From Brachybacterium equifaecis (GTDB lineage Bacteria > Actinomycetota > Actinomycetes > Actinomycetales > Dermabacteraceae), in NCBI RefSeq assembly GCF_023509525.1, contig NZ_JAKNCJ010000003.1, positions 206,421 through 270,420 on the forward strand: a stretch of DNA of 64,000 bases, given 5' to 3'. The notes below the pieces were generated by a model. It was not told where the DNA came from and ran no database searches. It saw nothing but the letters and a program-made list of their open reading frames with translations. Position numbers and translations under genes: made by a program. Shown one piece after another: positions 56,846-64,000 of the stretch; position 1 is the stretch's first letter, and each line of letters starts with the position of its first letter.

Positions 56846-58554
56846 GCGGGCCCGTCGGCCGCGGCGCGGGATTCGGCGAGCAGCTCGGCGGCGTGGGCGA
56901 GCGCGAGCTCGGAGACGTCGCCGGCGAGCATCCGCGCGAGCTCGCGCACGCGAGCCTCGCCCTCGAGCGCCTCGACGGTGGAGCTCGTGGTGCCGTCCCC
57001 GCTGCGCTTGACGATGTTGAGGTGGGTGGAGGCGTGGGCGGCGACCTGCGGGAGGTGGGTGACGACGATGACCTGGGCGTGCTCGGCGAGGCGCGCGAGG
57101 CGCTGGCCGACGGCGAGCGCAGCGCGGCCTCCGATGCCGGCGTCGATCTCGTCGAACACGAACACGGGGGCGGCGCTGCGATCCGCGCGCGAGGAGCCGA
57201 GGGCGACCTCGAGCGCGAGCATCACGCGGGAGAGCTCACCGCCGCTCGCCGCTGTCGCCACCGGCAGGTGGTCCGCTCCCGGATGCGGGGCCAGCAGGAT
57301 CGAGACCTGGTCGCGGCCGTGCGCACGGGGAGCGTGGGGGGCGACGTCGACCCGGATGCTCGCCGCCGGCATCTCGAGGTGCCCGAGCTCCTCCTGGACG
57401 GCGGAGGCGAGGGTGCGCGCGGCGGCGACGCGCGCCTCGGTGAGTCGGGCGGCGGTGTCCTCGAGCTCCGCATCGATCTCGGCGAGGCGCGCGGTCAGCG
57501 CGGCGTGCTCGTCCTCCGCACCGTCGAGCCGGTCGAGGTCGGCGGCGGCGACGGCGGAGCGCTCCAGGACCTCTGCGGCGGTCTCGGCGCCGCCCAGGAC
57601 GGGGCCGAGGTCGCGCACGAGGACGGTGATCTCGTGGAGCCGCTCGTTGGCGTCCTCGAGCGCCCCCGGGGAGGCGTCGATGCCGTCGGCGTAGCGGGAG
57701 AGCTCCGCGGTGATGTCGGAGATCTCCAGCCGGGTGCTCTCCAGGCGCTCGAGGACGGGAGCGAGCTCCGGGTCGGTGCGTGCGGCAGAGCGCAGCAGGC
57801 TCGTGGCGATGTCGAGCAGGGGGCCTGCGGCGGGGCCGTCGTCGTCGCCTGCGAGCGCGGCGCCCGCCTGGTCGGCGGCGGAGCGGAGGTCGACCGCGTG
57901 GTCCAGGCGCTCGATCCGGGCGCGCAGCTCGTCCTCCTCTCCCGGCTGCGGTTCGATGCGCTCGATCCGCTCCAGAGCGGTGCGGAGCTGCGCGCCGCGC
58001 GTCTCCCGCTCGGCGAGGAGGCGCTGGAGGACGTCGAGCTCCTCGGCCGCGCGAGTGCGCTCCTGCCAGAGCTCGCGGTGCCGCTCCAGCGGCGCGCTGA
58101 CGGTCGAGACGGCGAAGGCGTCCAGCGCCTCGCGCTGCTGATCGGCCTCGCGCAGGCGGGTCTGGTCGGACTGCCCGTGCACGGTGACGGCGGAGCCGAC
58201 GAGCCGGGCGAGCGCACCGATCGGCACGGGGACTCCGCCGATCTGGGCGCGGGAGCGGCCATCGCGGGTGACGCGCCGCACGACGAGCACCTCTCCGTCC
58301 TCGTCCTCCGCGCCGAGCTCGTCCAGAGCGCGTGCGAGCTCGGTGTGCCCGGCCAGGGCCAGGGTGCCGTCCACGGTGCTCGCGGTGCCTGCGCGACCGC
58401 GATCGAGGCGGCCGCCCAGCAGCATGGTCAGTCCCGTGACGATCATCGTCTTGCCGGCGCCGGTCTCGCCGGTGAGCACCGTGAAGCCGGGACCGAACTC
58501 GAGGGTCGCATCGTCGATCACGCCGATGAGGCGGATCCTCAGGGTGGAGAGCAT
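56842..58554 (-). CDS. recN: DNA repair protein RecN
   Basis: This SMC-like ATPase is involved in double-strand break repair. The 570-residue protein has Walker A GETGAGKT at 29-36, a long Glu/Arg-rich coiled coil (about 150-365), the ABC signature ASGGELSRVMLALE and Walker B VFVFDEIDAGIGG. It starts 34 nt after nadK. The nadK-recN order is conserved in actinobacteria. Confidence 0.95.
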   Translation of the reverse strand: MLSTLRIRLIGVIDDATLEFGPGFTVLTGETGAGKTMIVTGLTMLLGGRLDRGRAGTASTVDGTLALAGHTELARALDELGAEDEDGEVLVVRRVTRDGRSRAQIGGVPVPIGALARLVGSAVTVHGQSDQTRLREADQQREALDAFAVSTVSAPLERHRELWQERTRAAEELDVLQRLLAERETRGAQLRTALERIERIEPQPGEEDELRARIERLDHAVDLRSAADQAGAALAGDDDGPAAGPLLDIATSLLRSAARTDPELAPVLERLESTRLEISDITAELSRYADGIDASPGALEDANERLHEITVLVRDLGPVLGGAETAAEVLERSAVAAADLDRLDGAEDEHAALTARLAEIDAELEDTAARLTEARVAAARTLASAVQEELGHLEMPAASIRVDVAPHAPRAHGRDQVSILLAPHPGADHLPVATAASGGELSRVMLALEVALGSSRADRSAAPVFVFDEIDAGIGGRAALAVGQRLARLAEHAQVIVVTHLPQVAAHASTHLNIVKRSGDGTTSSTVEALEGEARVRELARMLAGDVSELALAHAAELLAESRAAADGPA

Positions 58555-58588
58555 CGCTGTCAGGGCCTCGCAGTCGTCCGTGCCGCTC

Positions 58589-59533
58589 TCAGACGGCCCG
58601 GCCGTCGCGGCCGCGCCATCCGATCACAGGCAGCTGGAACTTCTCCACGAGCCGGTCGGCGAAGGGTGTGGCCTGCAGCCGCACGAGGCGCACGGAGCGC
58701 GAGGAGAGGCGGGACTCGACGCGCATCCCGGCCGCGATCTCGATCGTGCGGCGCCCGTCGAGCGTGAGGACGCCGCCGTCGCGGTTGTCGACGGTCATCT
58801 CGATCGCCGCCTCCGAGGAGCGCCCGAGCACGAGGGGGCGGGCGAAGAGGGCGTGCGCGGCCAGCGGCACGATCAGGAAGGCGTCGACTTCGGGCCACAC
58901 CACAGGTCCGCCGGCGCTGAAGGCGTAGGCGGTGGAGCCCGTGGACGAGGACAGCAGCACGCCGTCGCACCCGAACGACGAGACCGGGCGACCGTCGATC
59001 TCGACGACGACGTAGATCATCTTCTGCCGATCGGCCTTCTCGAGGCTCGCATCGTTCAGGGCCCAGTCCTCGGCGATGAGCTCGTCGCCCTCGCCGCGCA
59101 CCGCGATGTCCAGGGTGGAGCGCTCCTCGATCGCATAGGCGCCGTCCAGGAGACGGCGCACCGTGGTGGAGAGCTCCTCCACCTCGCTCTCGGCGAGGAA
59201 TCCGACGTGGCCGAGGTTCACGCCGTGCACGGGGACGTCGGCCTCCCTCACCACCTCGAGTGCGCGCAGGATCGTGCCGTCCCCGCCGAGCACGATGCCC
59301 AGCTCGACGAGGTCCGCGGCGCTGACCGCGTCGACGACGTCCACGCCCTCGCCGCCGAGCAGCTCGAGCAGGCCGTCGGGCACGATGCCCGGCTCGTTCG
59401 CTCGGATCTCGGCGACCTGCTCGTCGATGACGACCGCCCGCACATCGTGCTGGGCGAGCTCGTGCAGGATGCTCTTCATGCCGGACAGGGCGGAGGCCCG
59501 GCCGGAGTGGACGTAGAGCAGGAATCGCCTCAT
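58589..59533 (-). CDS. nadK: NAD kinase
   Basis: The enzyme phosphorylates NAD to NADP. The 314-residue protein has GGDGT at 83-87, the NE/D-type DWALNDASL segment, and the diphosphate-loop region GVLLSSSTGSTAYAFSAGGP. Its ATG overlaps the tlyA stop by 4 nt. Confidence 0.95.
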   Translation of the reverse strand: MRRFLLYVHSGRASALSGMKSILHELAQHDVRAVVIDEQVAEIRANEPGIVPDGLLELLGGEGVDVVDAVSAADLVELGIVLGGDGTILRALEVVREADVPVHGVNLGHVGFLAESEVEELSTTVRRLLDGAYAIEERSTLDIAVRGEGDELIAEDWALNDASLEKADRQKMIYVVVEIDGRPVSSFGCDGVLLSSSTGSTAYAFSAGGPVVWPEVDAFLIVPLAAHALFARPLVLGRSSEAAIEMTVDNRDGGVLTLDGRRTIEIAAGMRVESRLSSRSVRLVRLQATPFADRLVEKFQLPVIGWRGRDGRAV

Positions 59534-60423
59534 GCGGAGCGGGACCCTTCGGTCGGCTCGGGCGCGCGCCGCAGCGGCGCCGAGGGGGTGGAGAGCGGGG
59601 AGACCGCGCGTTCGATCATGTCATAGGCGCTGCGCTCGAGCACCGGCTCCCCCGGCACGGCCGAGGCTGCGTCCGGGGTCTCGCGCGGGGCGCGCAGGTG
59701 CACGAAGTACTCCAGGTTGCCGTCCTGGCCGGGCAGGTCGCTCTGGGCGACGCCCAGTAGGGACATCCCGCACTCGAGGCCCGCCTGCGCGACACCCGCG
59801 ACAGCCCGGATGCGCTCGCGCGGCTCGCTGACGACGCCGGTGCGCGGCAGCGCCGCCTTCCCCACCTCGAACTGCGGCTTCACCATGAGCACCAGGTCGG
59901 CGCCGGGCGCGCTGAGCGCAGCGAGATCGCCGAGGACGGTGCGCAGGGAGATGAAGGAGAGGTCGGCCGTGATCAGGTCCGCCGCTCCCCCGACGTCCTG
60001 CGCGCGCAGCCCGCGGATGGACGTGTTGTCGTGGATCTGCAGGCGCTCGTGGCCCCGCAGGTGGGCTGCGAGCTGATCGCGGCCGATGTCCACGGCGATC
60101 ACGCGCGCGGCGCCCCGCCGCAGCAGCACATCGGTGAAGCCGCCGCTGGAGGCGCCGGCGTCGAGGCAGCGCTTCCCCTCGGGGTCGACGCCGAGTCTCT
60201 CCAGGGCGCCCGCGAGCTTGTGCGCGGCGCGGGAGGCGTACTCGATCCCGTCGGGGACGTCGGCGACCTCCACCGCGGCGCCCTCGGGAACCGGGTGCGA
60301 GGGCTTCAGCGCGGGAGCGCCGTCCACCCGCGCGCGGCCCTCCGCGATGATGCGCTGGGCGTGGGTGCGCGAGCGCGCGAGCCCCTCCTCTGCGAGAGCG
60401 AGGTCCAGGCGGCGGGCGCTCAT
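59530..60423 (-). CDS. tlyA: TlyA family rRNA 2-prime-O-methyltransferase
   Basis: TlyA methylates ribose in 16S and/or 23S rRNA; in mycobacteria the loss gives capreomycin resistance. The 297-residue protein has an N-terminal S4 RNA-binding domain (about 3-62), the linker SRAAHKLAGAL and an FtsJ-like SAM domain. The latter shows the catalytic pattern with K68, D in DAGASSGGFTD, and K in LMVKPQFEVGK. The C-terminus is Pro/Ser/Arg-rich. It overlaps genes on both sides by 4 nt. Confidence 0.95.
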   Translation of the reverse strand: MSARRLDLALAEEGLARSRTHAQRIIAEGRARVDGAPALKPSHPVPEGAAVEVADVPDGIEYASRAAHKLAGALERLGVDPEGKRCLDAGASSGGFTDVLLRRGAARVIAVDIGRDQLAAHLRGHERLQIHDNTSIRGLRAQDVGGAADLITADLSFISLRTVLGDLAALSAPGADLVLMVKPQFEVGKAALPRTGVVSEPRERIRAVAGVAQAGLECGMSLLGVAQSDLPGQDGNLEYFVHLRAPRETPDAASAVPGEPVLERSAYDMIERAVSPLSTPSAPLRRAPEPTEGSRSA

Positions 60424-61448
60424 GGAGCCGGGGCCTCTGCCGGCGGGGCGATGACGGTTCCGGACTCCTCGCGCACCGCCCCGCCGAAGCGAGCCTCCTC
60501 ATGGCGCTGGGCGATGAGTGCGAGAGCGGCGTGCAGCGCGCGCGGGTCCGCGCTCTGGCCGGTGAGGACGATGTCCTCGCCGTCCCAGCGCGCTCCCGAT
60601 GCGCCGCAGCGCGCGGAATCGCCCTGGACGAGCGGCCTGGGCGCGGGCGCCGTGAGCGTCGACAGGTCGGGCAGGATCCACGTGGGGCGCAGGAGCGGCT
60701 CGGCGTGGACCGCCTCGGCGATCCCATCGACCCCGGTGAGCACCAGGAGGGTGTCCATGCCCGCGCGGTTGCCGCCCTCGATGTCGGTGTCGAGGCGATC
60801 CCCGACGACCAGGGGGCGCCGCGCACCGAGCTTCTCGGCTGCGAGCGCGAACATCTCCGGCTGCGGCTTGCCCGCGACCAGCGGGGTCCGTCCCGTGGCG
60901 TGCACCAGCGTGTGGACGAGCGAGCCGTTGCCCGGGGCCATCCCGCGCTCGGTGGGCAGGGTGGCGTCCGTGTTCGTGGCGACCCACGGGACCCCGCGGC
61001 GCAGCGCGTAGCAGCCCTCTGCGAGATCCGCCCAGCCGAGCGTCGGGGAGAAGCCCTGGATCACGGCGGCGACGTCCTCGCTGTCGCGGAAGACCGGCGT
61101 GAAGCCGGCCCCCGCCACCTCGCTGGCGAGGCTCTCCGCTCCGACGACGAGGACAGTGACCCCCTCCTCGACGTGCTGGGCGAGGAGCTGCACCGCGATC
61201 TGCGGCGAGGTCGCCACCTCGTGCGCCTCGGCCTGCACGCCGACCTCCGCCAGGTGCGCGACGACGGCATCCGGGGTGCGGGAGGCGTTGTTGGTGATGA
61301 ACCCGATCAGCGCGCCGCGCTCTCGGGCCGTGCGCACGCCGTCGGCGGCGTGCGGGATCGGCACCCCGCCGTGCATGAGCGTGCCGTCGAGATCGAGCAG
61401 CAGTGCGTCGTAGACGTCCAGGAGGCTCGGGGAGATCGGGACGGTCAT
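60420..61448 (-). CDS. HAD-IIA family phosphatase
   Basis: The 342-residue protein has HAD motif I DLDGTLMHG (about 19-27), motif II TNNASRTP, and motif III/IV in GKPQPEMF and VVGDRLDTDIEGGNRAGMDTLLV. It corresponds by position to mycobacterial Rv1692, a glycerol-3-phosphate phosphatase. p-Nitrophenylphosphate or nucleotide monophosphate activity is also possible. The last roughly 70 residues form an extra C-terminal domain. It overlaps tlyA and the TPR gene by 4 nt each. Confidence 0.92.
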   Translation of the reverse strand: MTVPISPSLLDVYDALLLDLDGTLMHGGVPIPHAADGVRTARERGALIGFITNNASRTPDAVVAHLAEVGVQAEAHEVATSPQIAVQLLAQHVEEGVTVLVVGAESLASEVAGAGFTPVFRDSEDVAAVIQGFSPTLGWADLAEGCYALRRGVPWVATNTDATLPTERGMAPGNGSLVHTLVHATGRTPLVAGKPQPEMFALAAEKLGARRPLVVGDRLDTDIEGGNRAGMDTLLVLTGVDGIAEAVHAEPLLRPTWILPDLSTLTAPAPRPLVQGDSARCGASGARWDGEDIVLTGQSADPRALHAALALIAQRHEEARFGGAVREESGTVIAPPAEAPAP

Positions 61449-63622
61449 CGCGCCTCCTCCCCGTCCGTGCTCTCCTCACCGAGATCGGCCGTGACGGGGG
61501 CCTCTGAGAGGTCCTCGCCCTCGGCACGGTGGTCGTCGTCGGCAGCGTCGATGTCGTCGAGCTCCTCGCTGTCCGCAGCGCTGGTCGCGCCGGCGTCGAC
61601 CTCGGTGCCATCCGCGGAGGCAGGATCCTCGTCGTCCAGGTCCGCGTACTCCTCGAAGACGTCGAGCACCTCGACCTCCTCATCGTCGTACCAGGTCGGA
61701 TCCGCCTCGACCTCAGGGGCCGGTCGGCCGAGCCGGGCCGCCGCGTCCGTCAGACGCTCCGTGTCGGCATCTGCAGCGAGGGTCAGCCAGCGGCGGGACT
61801 CCTCCGCACGGCCGGCCGTCTCCAGCAGATCCGCGTACGCGGCCCACAGCCGGACAGGCCACTTCCCGTCGACCTTGGAGCGCAGTGCGGGGATCTCGAG
61901 GGTCTGCAGGGCCGTCTCGGTGTCGCCTGTGTCCGCGTAGGCGCCGGCGACGACGATCATCAGCTCGATGGTGCTCTCGACCGAGAGCTTCTCCGCCTCG
62001 GGCGATGCCGCGATCTCGAAGGCGCGCTCAGGGCGGCCCAGACCCCGCTCCGCATCGGCCAGCATGGGCAGCAGGTCGGTGCGCCCGCTGATGCGCATCG
62101 CCGTGCGCAGCTCGCGGACGGTCGTCTTGTAATCGCCCACCTGATAGGCGGCGACGCCGTAGGTCTCGCGGGTGACCGCGATGCGTCCGCCGATGCTCGC
62201 TGCATAGCGTGCGTGCGCGAGCGCCTGGTCGCGGTCCTCGTCCATAAGGCTGACGGCCATCACCAGGTGGCGCGCGGTGCGATCCGCGGTGTCCTTGCTG
62301 AGGGCGCGCAGCTCGTCGGCGACCTCCCGGTCCAGCTCCTTGCCCGTGATGTTCTCGGGCACAGCGGGCTCCGGCGGACGCGTGCTGCGGCGCTCCTGTC
62401 CGGGACGTGCAGAGCCTTCGGAGGCTGCCCGTCCATCGCGACCACGGTCATCACGGCCCTTGTACCCGGCCGAGCCCCCGCGGTCATCACGACCGCGGTA
62501 GCCGCCCTGAGCGCCGCGGTCATCGCGATCTCGCGGAGGACGGGACTGCCCCCGATCCTCGTGGCCCCGGAATCCGCCCTGCGCACCGCGGTCGTCACGG
62601 CCGCGGTAGCCGCCCTGCGCGCCACGGTCGTCACGGCCACGGTAACCGCCCTGGGCACCACGGTCGTCACGGCCACGGTAACCGCCCTGGGCGCCGCGGT
62701 CATCGCGACCCCGGTAGCCGCTCTGGGCGCCGCGGTCATCGCGATCGCGAGGAGGACGGGACTGCCCTCGATCCTCGCGACCGCGGTACCCGCCGCCTGC
62801 ACCACGATCGTCGCGATCGCGGAATCCCCCGGTATCACGACGCTCGCCATAGCCGCCCGACCGAACCCGGTCGCCGCGGTCCTGATATCCGCCCGAAGAG
62901 CGCCGCTCGTCCGAGGGACGCTGATCGCGGCCTCGGTATCCACTCGATGAGCCGCGGTCTTCGCGGCCCCGGTAGCCACCGCCCTGGGGACGATCCTCGC
63001 GACCGCGGTAACCGCCGCGCGCGCCACGATCATCGCGGTAGCCGCCGCTCTGAGGGCGACCCTGCGCTCCGCGGTCATCCCGTCCCCGATACCCGGAGCG
63101 ATCATCACGACGCTCGTGGCTGCCGCTCGAGGAACGATCCTCGCGGTGCTCACGGGCACCGGAGGGCGACCGCTCGTCACGGCGCTGATAGCCACCACGA
63201 TCATCGCGGCGCTGGTAGCCACCGGGCTGCGAGCGATCATCGCGGCGCTGATAGCTCGAGCTGGCGCCACGGTCGTCTCGGGTGCGGTCGGATCCGCCCT
63301 GGTAGCCCCCTCGATCATCACGACGCTGATAGCCGGAACCCTGAGCACGATCATCACGACGCTGGTAGCCGGAACCCTGAGCACGATCGTCACGACGCTG
63401 GTAGCCCGAACCCTGACTACGATCATCTCGCCCGCGGCCGCTGCCGCCCTGATATCCGCTGCGCTGAGGACGGTCATCCCGCGACGTTCGAGGGGTCTTG
63501 TCATCGCGTGAGCCGTACGAGCGAGCGCCGCCGCGCGCGTCCTCGCGCCGGCCCTGGCCTCCGCCGCGGCTGCTGTGCTCCGTACGGCTGTCGTTCCGAT
63601 GCTCGCTGCGCTCGTCGGCCAT
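61445..63622 (-). CDS. TPR-like protein with a long Gly/Tyr/Arg/Asp repeat region
   Basis: The 725-residue protein has three parts. Residues 1-420 are low complexity, with repeats of the form GYRGRDDRGAQG, rich in Arg, Asp, Gly, Tyr and Gln. Residues 425-635 are helical and TPR-like (AVSLMDEDRDQALAHARYAA..) and match mycobacterial Rv1691. Residues 640-725 are strongly acidic. Rv1691 has no such N-terminal region, so it is a lineage-specific addition. The make-up is typical of RNA-binding or condensate-forming disordered regions, but no function is known. GAGGGCGAG lies before the ATG at 63622. It is the first gene of the long coupled operon. Confidence 0.85.
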   Translation of the reverse strand: MADERSEHRNDSRTEHSSRGGGQGRREDARGGARSYGSRDDKTPRTSRDDRPQRSGYQGGSGRGRDDRSQGSGYQRRDDRAQGSGYQRRDDRAQGSGYQRRDDRGGYQGGSDRTRDDRGASSSYQRRDDRSQPGGYQRRDDRGGYQRRDERSPSGAREHREDRSSSGSHERRDDRSGYRGRDDRGAQGRPQSGGYRDDRGARGGYRGREDRPQGGGYRGREDRGSSSGYRGRDQRPSDERRSSGGYQDRGDRVRSGGYGERRDTGGFRDRDDRGAGGGYRGREDRGQSRPPRDRDDRGAQSGYRGRDDRGAQGGYRGRDDRGAQGGYRGRDDRGAQGGYRGRDDRGAQGGFRGHEDRGQSRPPRDRDDRGAQGGYRGRDDRGGSAGYKGRDDRGRDGRAASEGSARPGQERRSTRPPEPAVPENITGKELDREVADELRALSKDTADRTARHLVMAVSLMDEDRDQALAHARYAASIGGRIAVTRETYGVAAYQVGDYKTTVRELRTAMRISGRTDLLPMLADAERGLGRPERAFEIAASPEAEKLSVESTIELMIVVAGAYADTGDTETALQTLEIPALRSKVDGKWPVRLWAAYADLLETAGRAEESRRWLTLAADADTERLTDAAARLGRPAPEVEADPTWYDDEEVEVLDVFEEYADLDDEDPASADGTEVDAGATSAADSEELDDIDAADDDHRAEGEDLSEAPVTADLGEESTDGEEAR
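62453..63457 (-). repeat. Coding tandem repeats, basic unit 36 bp
   Basis: Residues 56-390 of the TPR-like protein are built from variants of a 12-residue unit. The most regular part is residues 299-358 (62549-62728), five successive units. It is coding in one frame throughout. Confidence 0.85.
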
Positions 63623-63665
63623 GGTGCTCGCCCTCATTCTGTTGTCTTCTGACCTGCTCCGTCCC

Positions 63666-63671
63666 AATCTA
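63666..63671 (-). promoter_or_regulatory. Candidate -10 for the 12-gene operon
   Basis: TAGATT on the minus strand, 43 nt before the first ATG. No clear -35 is seen at the expected distance. Confidence 0.4.
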
Positions 63672-63870
63672 GAGGATCGAGTGCAGCGAAGCAGGCCTCG
63701 CGCTCGGCCCCGGTGATCGACTCCACCATGCCTGGCAACGGTCAGGCCCCTGCAGACCCCGATGCAGGACTGCCCCACAGAGCACTGCACCGAGGCTGAA
63801 GGACCCGCACCGAAGGCGGCAGCCGCGCGACTCCCAGTCGCGCACTGCGCACGCGAGATGCCCTGAACGC

Positions 63871-63899
63871 AGAAAACGCCGGCCCCCACCAGGACCGGC
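63871..63899 (-). terminator. Intrinsic terminator of a transcript entering from the right
   Basis: On the minus strand an 8-bp GC stem with one G-T pair (63892-63899 with 63878-63885) and a 6-nt loop is followed by GTTTTCT. It is the only hairpin in the window with a clear T-tract. It must end a minus-strand unit located beyond 64000. Confidence 0.7.
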
Positions 63900-64000
63900 A
63901 CAACACACCCGAACAACACAGCACCAACAACCCACAAAAAGATTGTGGCCCGCGCACGACAGCGGGATCACCCCATAAAGAGGACCCACACACCATCACA

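Larger units (their letters stand above)
63623..64000. other. Intergenic region at the right edge
   Basis: No supported gene lies here. It contains the operon promoter candidate, a leftward terminator, and an AT-richer stretch (63900-63960) with a small hairpin formed by CCACAA and TTGTGG. The sequence character resembles the end of a strongly expressed unit to the right, but no rRNA is in view. Confidence 0.5.

Noticed and set aside
62407..63511. CRISPR-like array of regular short repeats
   Set aside because: The repeats have a 36-bp period but no unique spacers. They read through in one frame as GYRGRDDRGAQ-type protein repeats within a gene that has a ribosome binding site.
63669..63999. 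Short open frames at the right edge
   Set aside because: They overlap a terminator and promoter region, lack ribosome binding sites and have no recognisable domain.

Overview
The window is dense, high-GC actinobacterial chromosome. GTG starts are common, 1-4 nt gene overlaps are the rule, and several genes have a -10 hexamer 6-8 nt before the start codon, as expected for leaderless mRNAs. Gene order also fits the phylum: ctaC-ctaD-ctaF, ruvC-ruvA-ruvB, yajC-secD-secF-apt-rel, and a TPR-HAD-tlyA-nadK-recN-steA-steB-pyrG-NUDIX block that matches the mycobacterial Rv1691-Rv1700 order. Together this suggests a Micrococcales/Dermabacteraceae-like (Brachybacterium-type) organism. The genus is an inference; no rRNA is in view.

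Layout. 0-6.4 kb: the ctaCDF cytochrome c oxidase operon, an ErpA-type Fe-S protein, a small membrane protein with an M20 dipeptidase, and a divergent DUF3043 membrane protein. 6.5-15.1 kb: aspS, a DEAD-box helicase, thioredoxin, hisS, a DUF349 protein and an AbiEi-like domain protein. 15.1-29.3 kb: a long minus-strand run of rel, apt, secF, secD, yajC, ruvB, ruvA, ruvC, yebC, prsW, an HIT hydrolase, thrS and an Lrp regulator. 29.5-31.6 kb: ocd and ctlX, diverging from the Lrp gene and probably forming a citrulline-to-ornithine-to-proline route. 31.6-32.5 kb: two divergent tRNA clusters containing identical inverted copies of tRNA-Gly(GCC) and tRNA-Val(GAC). 32.5-40.3 kb: a uronate-dehydrogenase-like oxidoreductase, then glgX, treY and treZ, which turn glycogen into trehalose.

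40.3-42.5 kb looks like an acquired segment. It has a truncated antisense gene remnant, a near-consensus TTGACA/TAGATT promoter, a small secreted protein whose C-terminus resembles an Ntox21-type toxin domain, and a 1-nt-overlapping unrecognised partner gene. This is the best candidate for an undescribed system here, as a secreted toxin with a possible immunity protein. 42.5-48.3 kb: zapE, a RibD-C-like reductase, an alpha/beta hydrolase, msrB, DUF3000 and an RNase D/HRDC protein.

48.4-63.6 kb is one tightly coupled minus-strand series of 12 genes. It joins rRNA methylation (TlyA), NAD kinase, RecN and the SteA/SteB cell-separation pair to an MraY/WecA-like protein, MurJ and a glycosyltransferase, then pyrG and a NUDIX hydrolase. 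Its first gene encodes a TPR-like protein with a roughly 400-residue Gly/Tyr/Arg/Asp repeat region. At the right edge a T-tracted terminator points left and must end a transcript that begins beyond the window.
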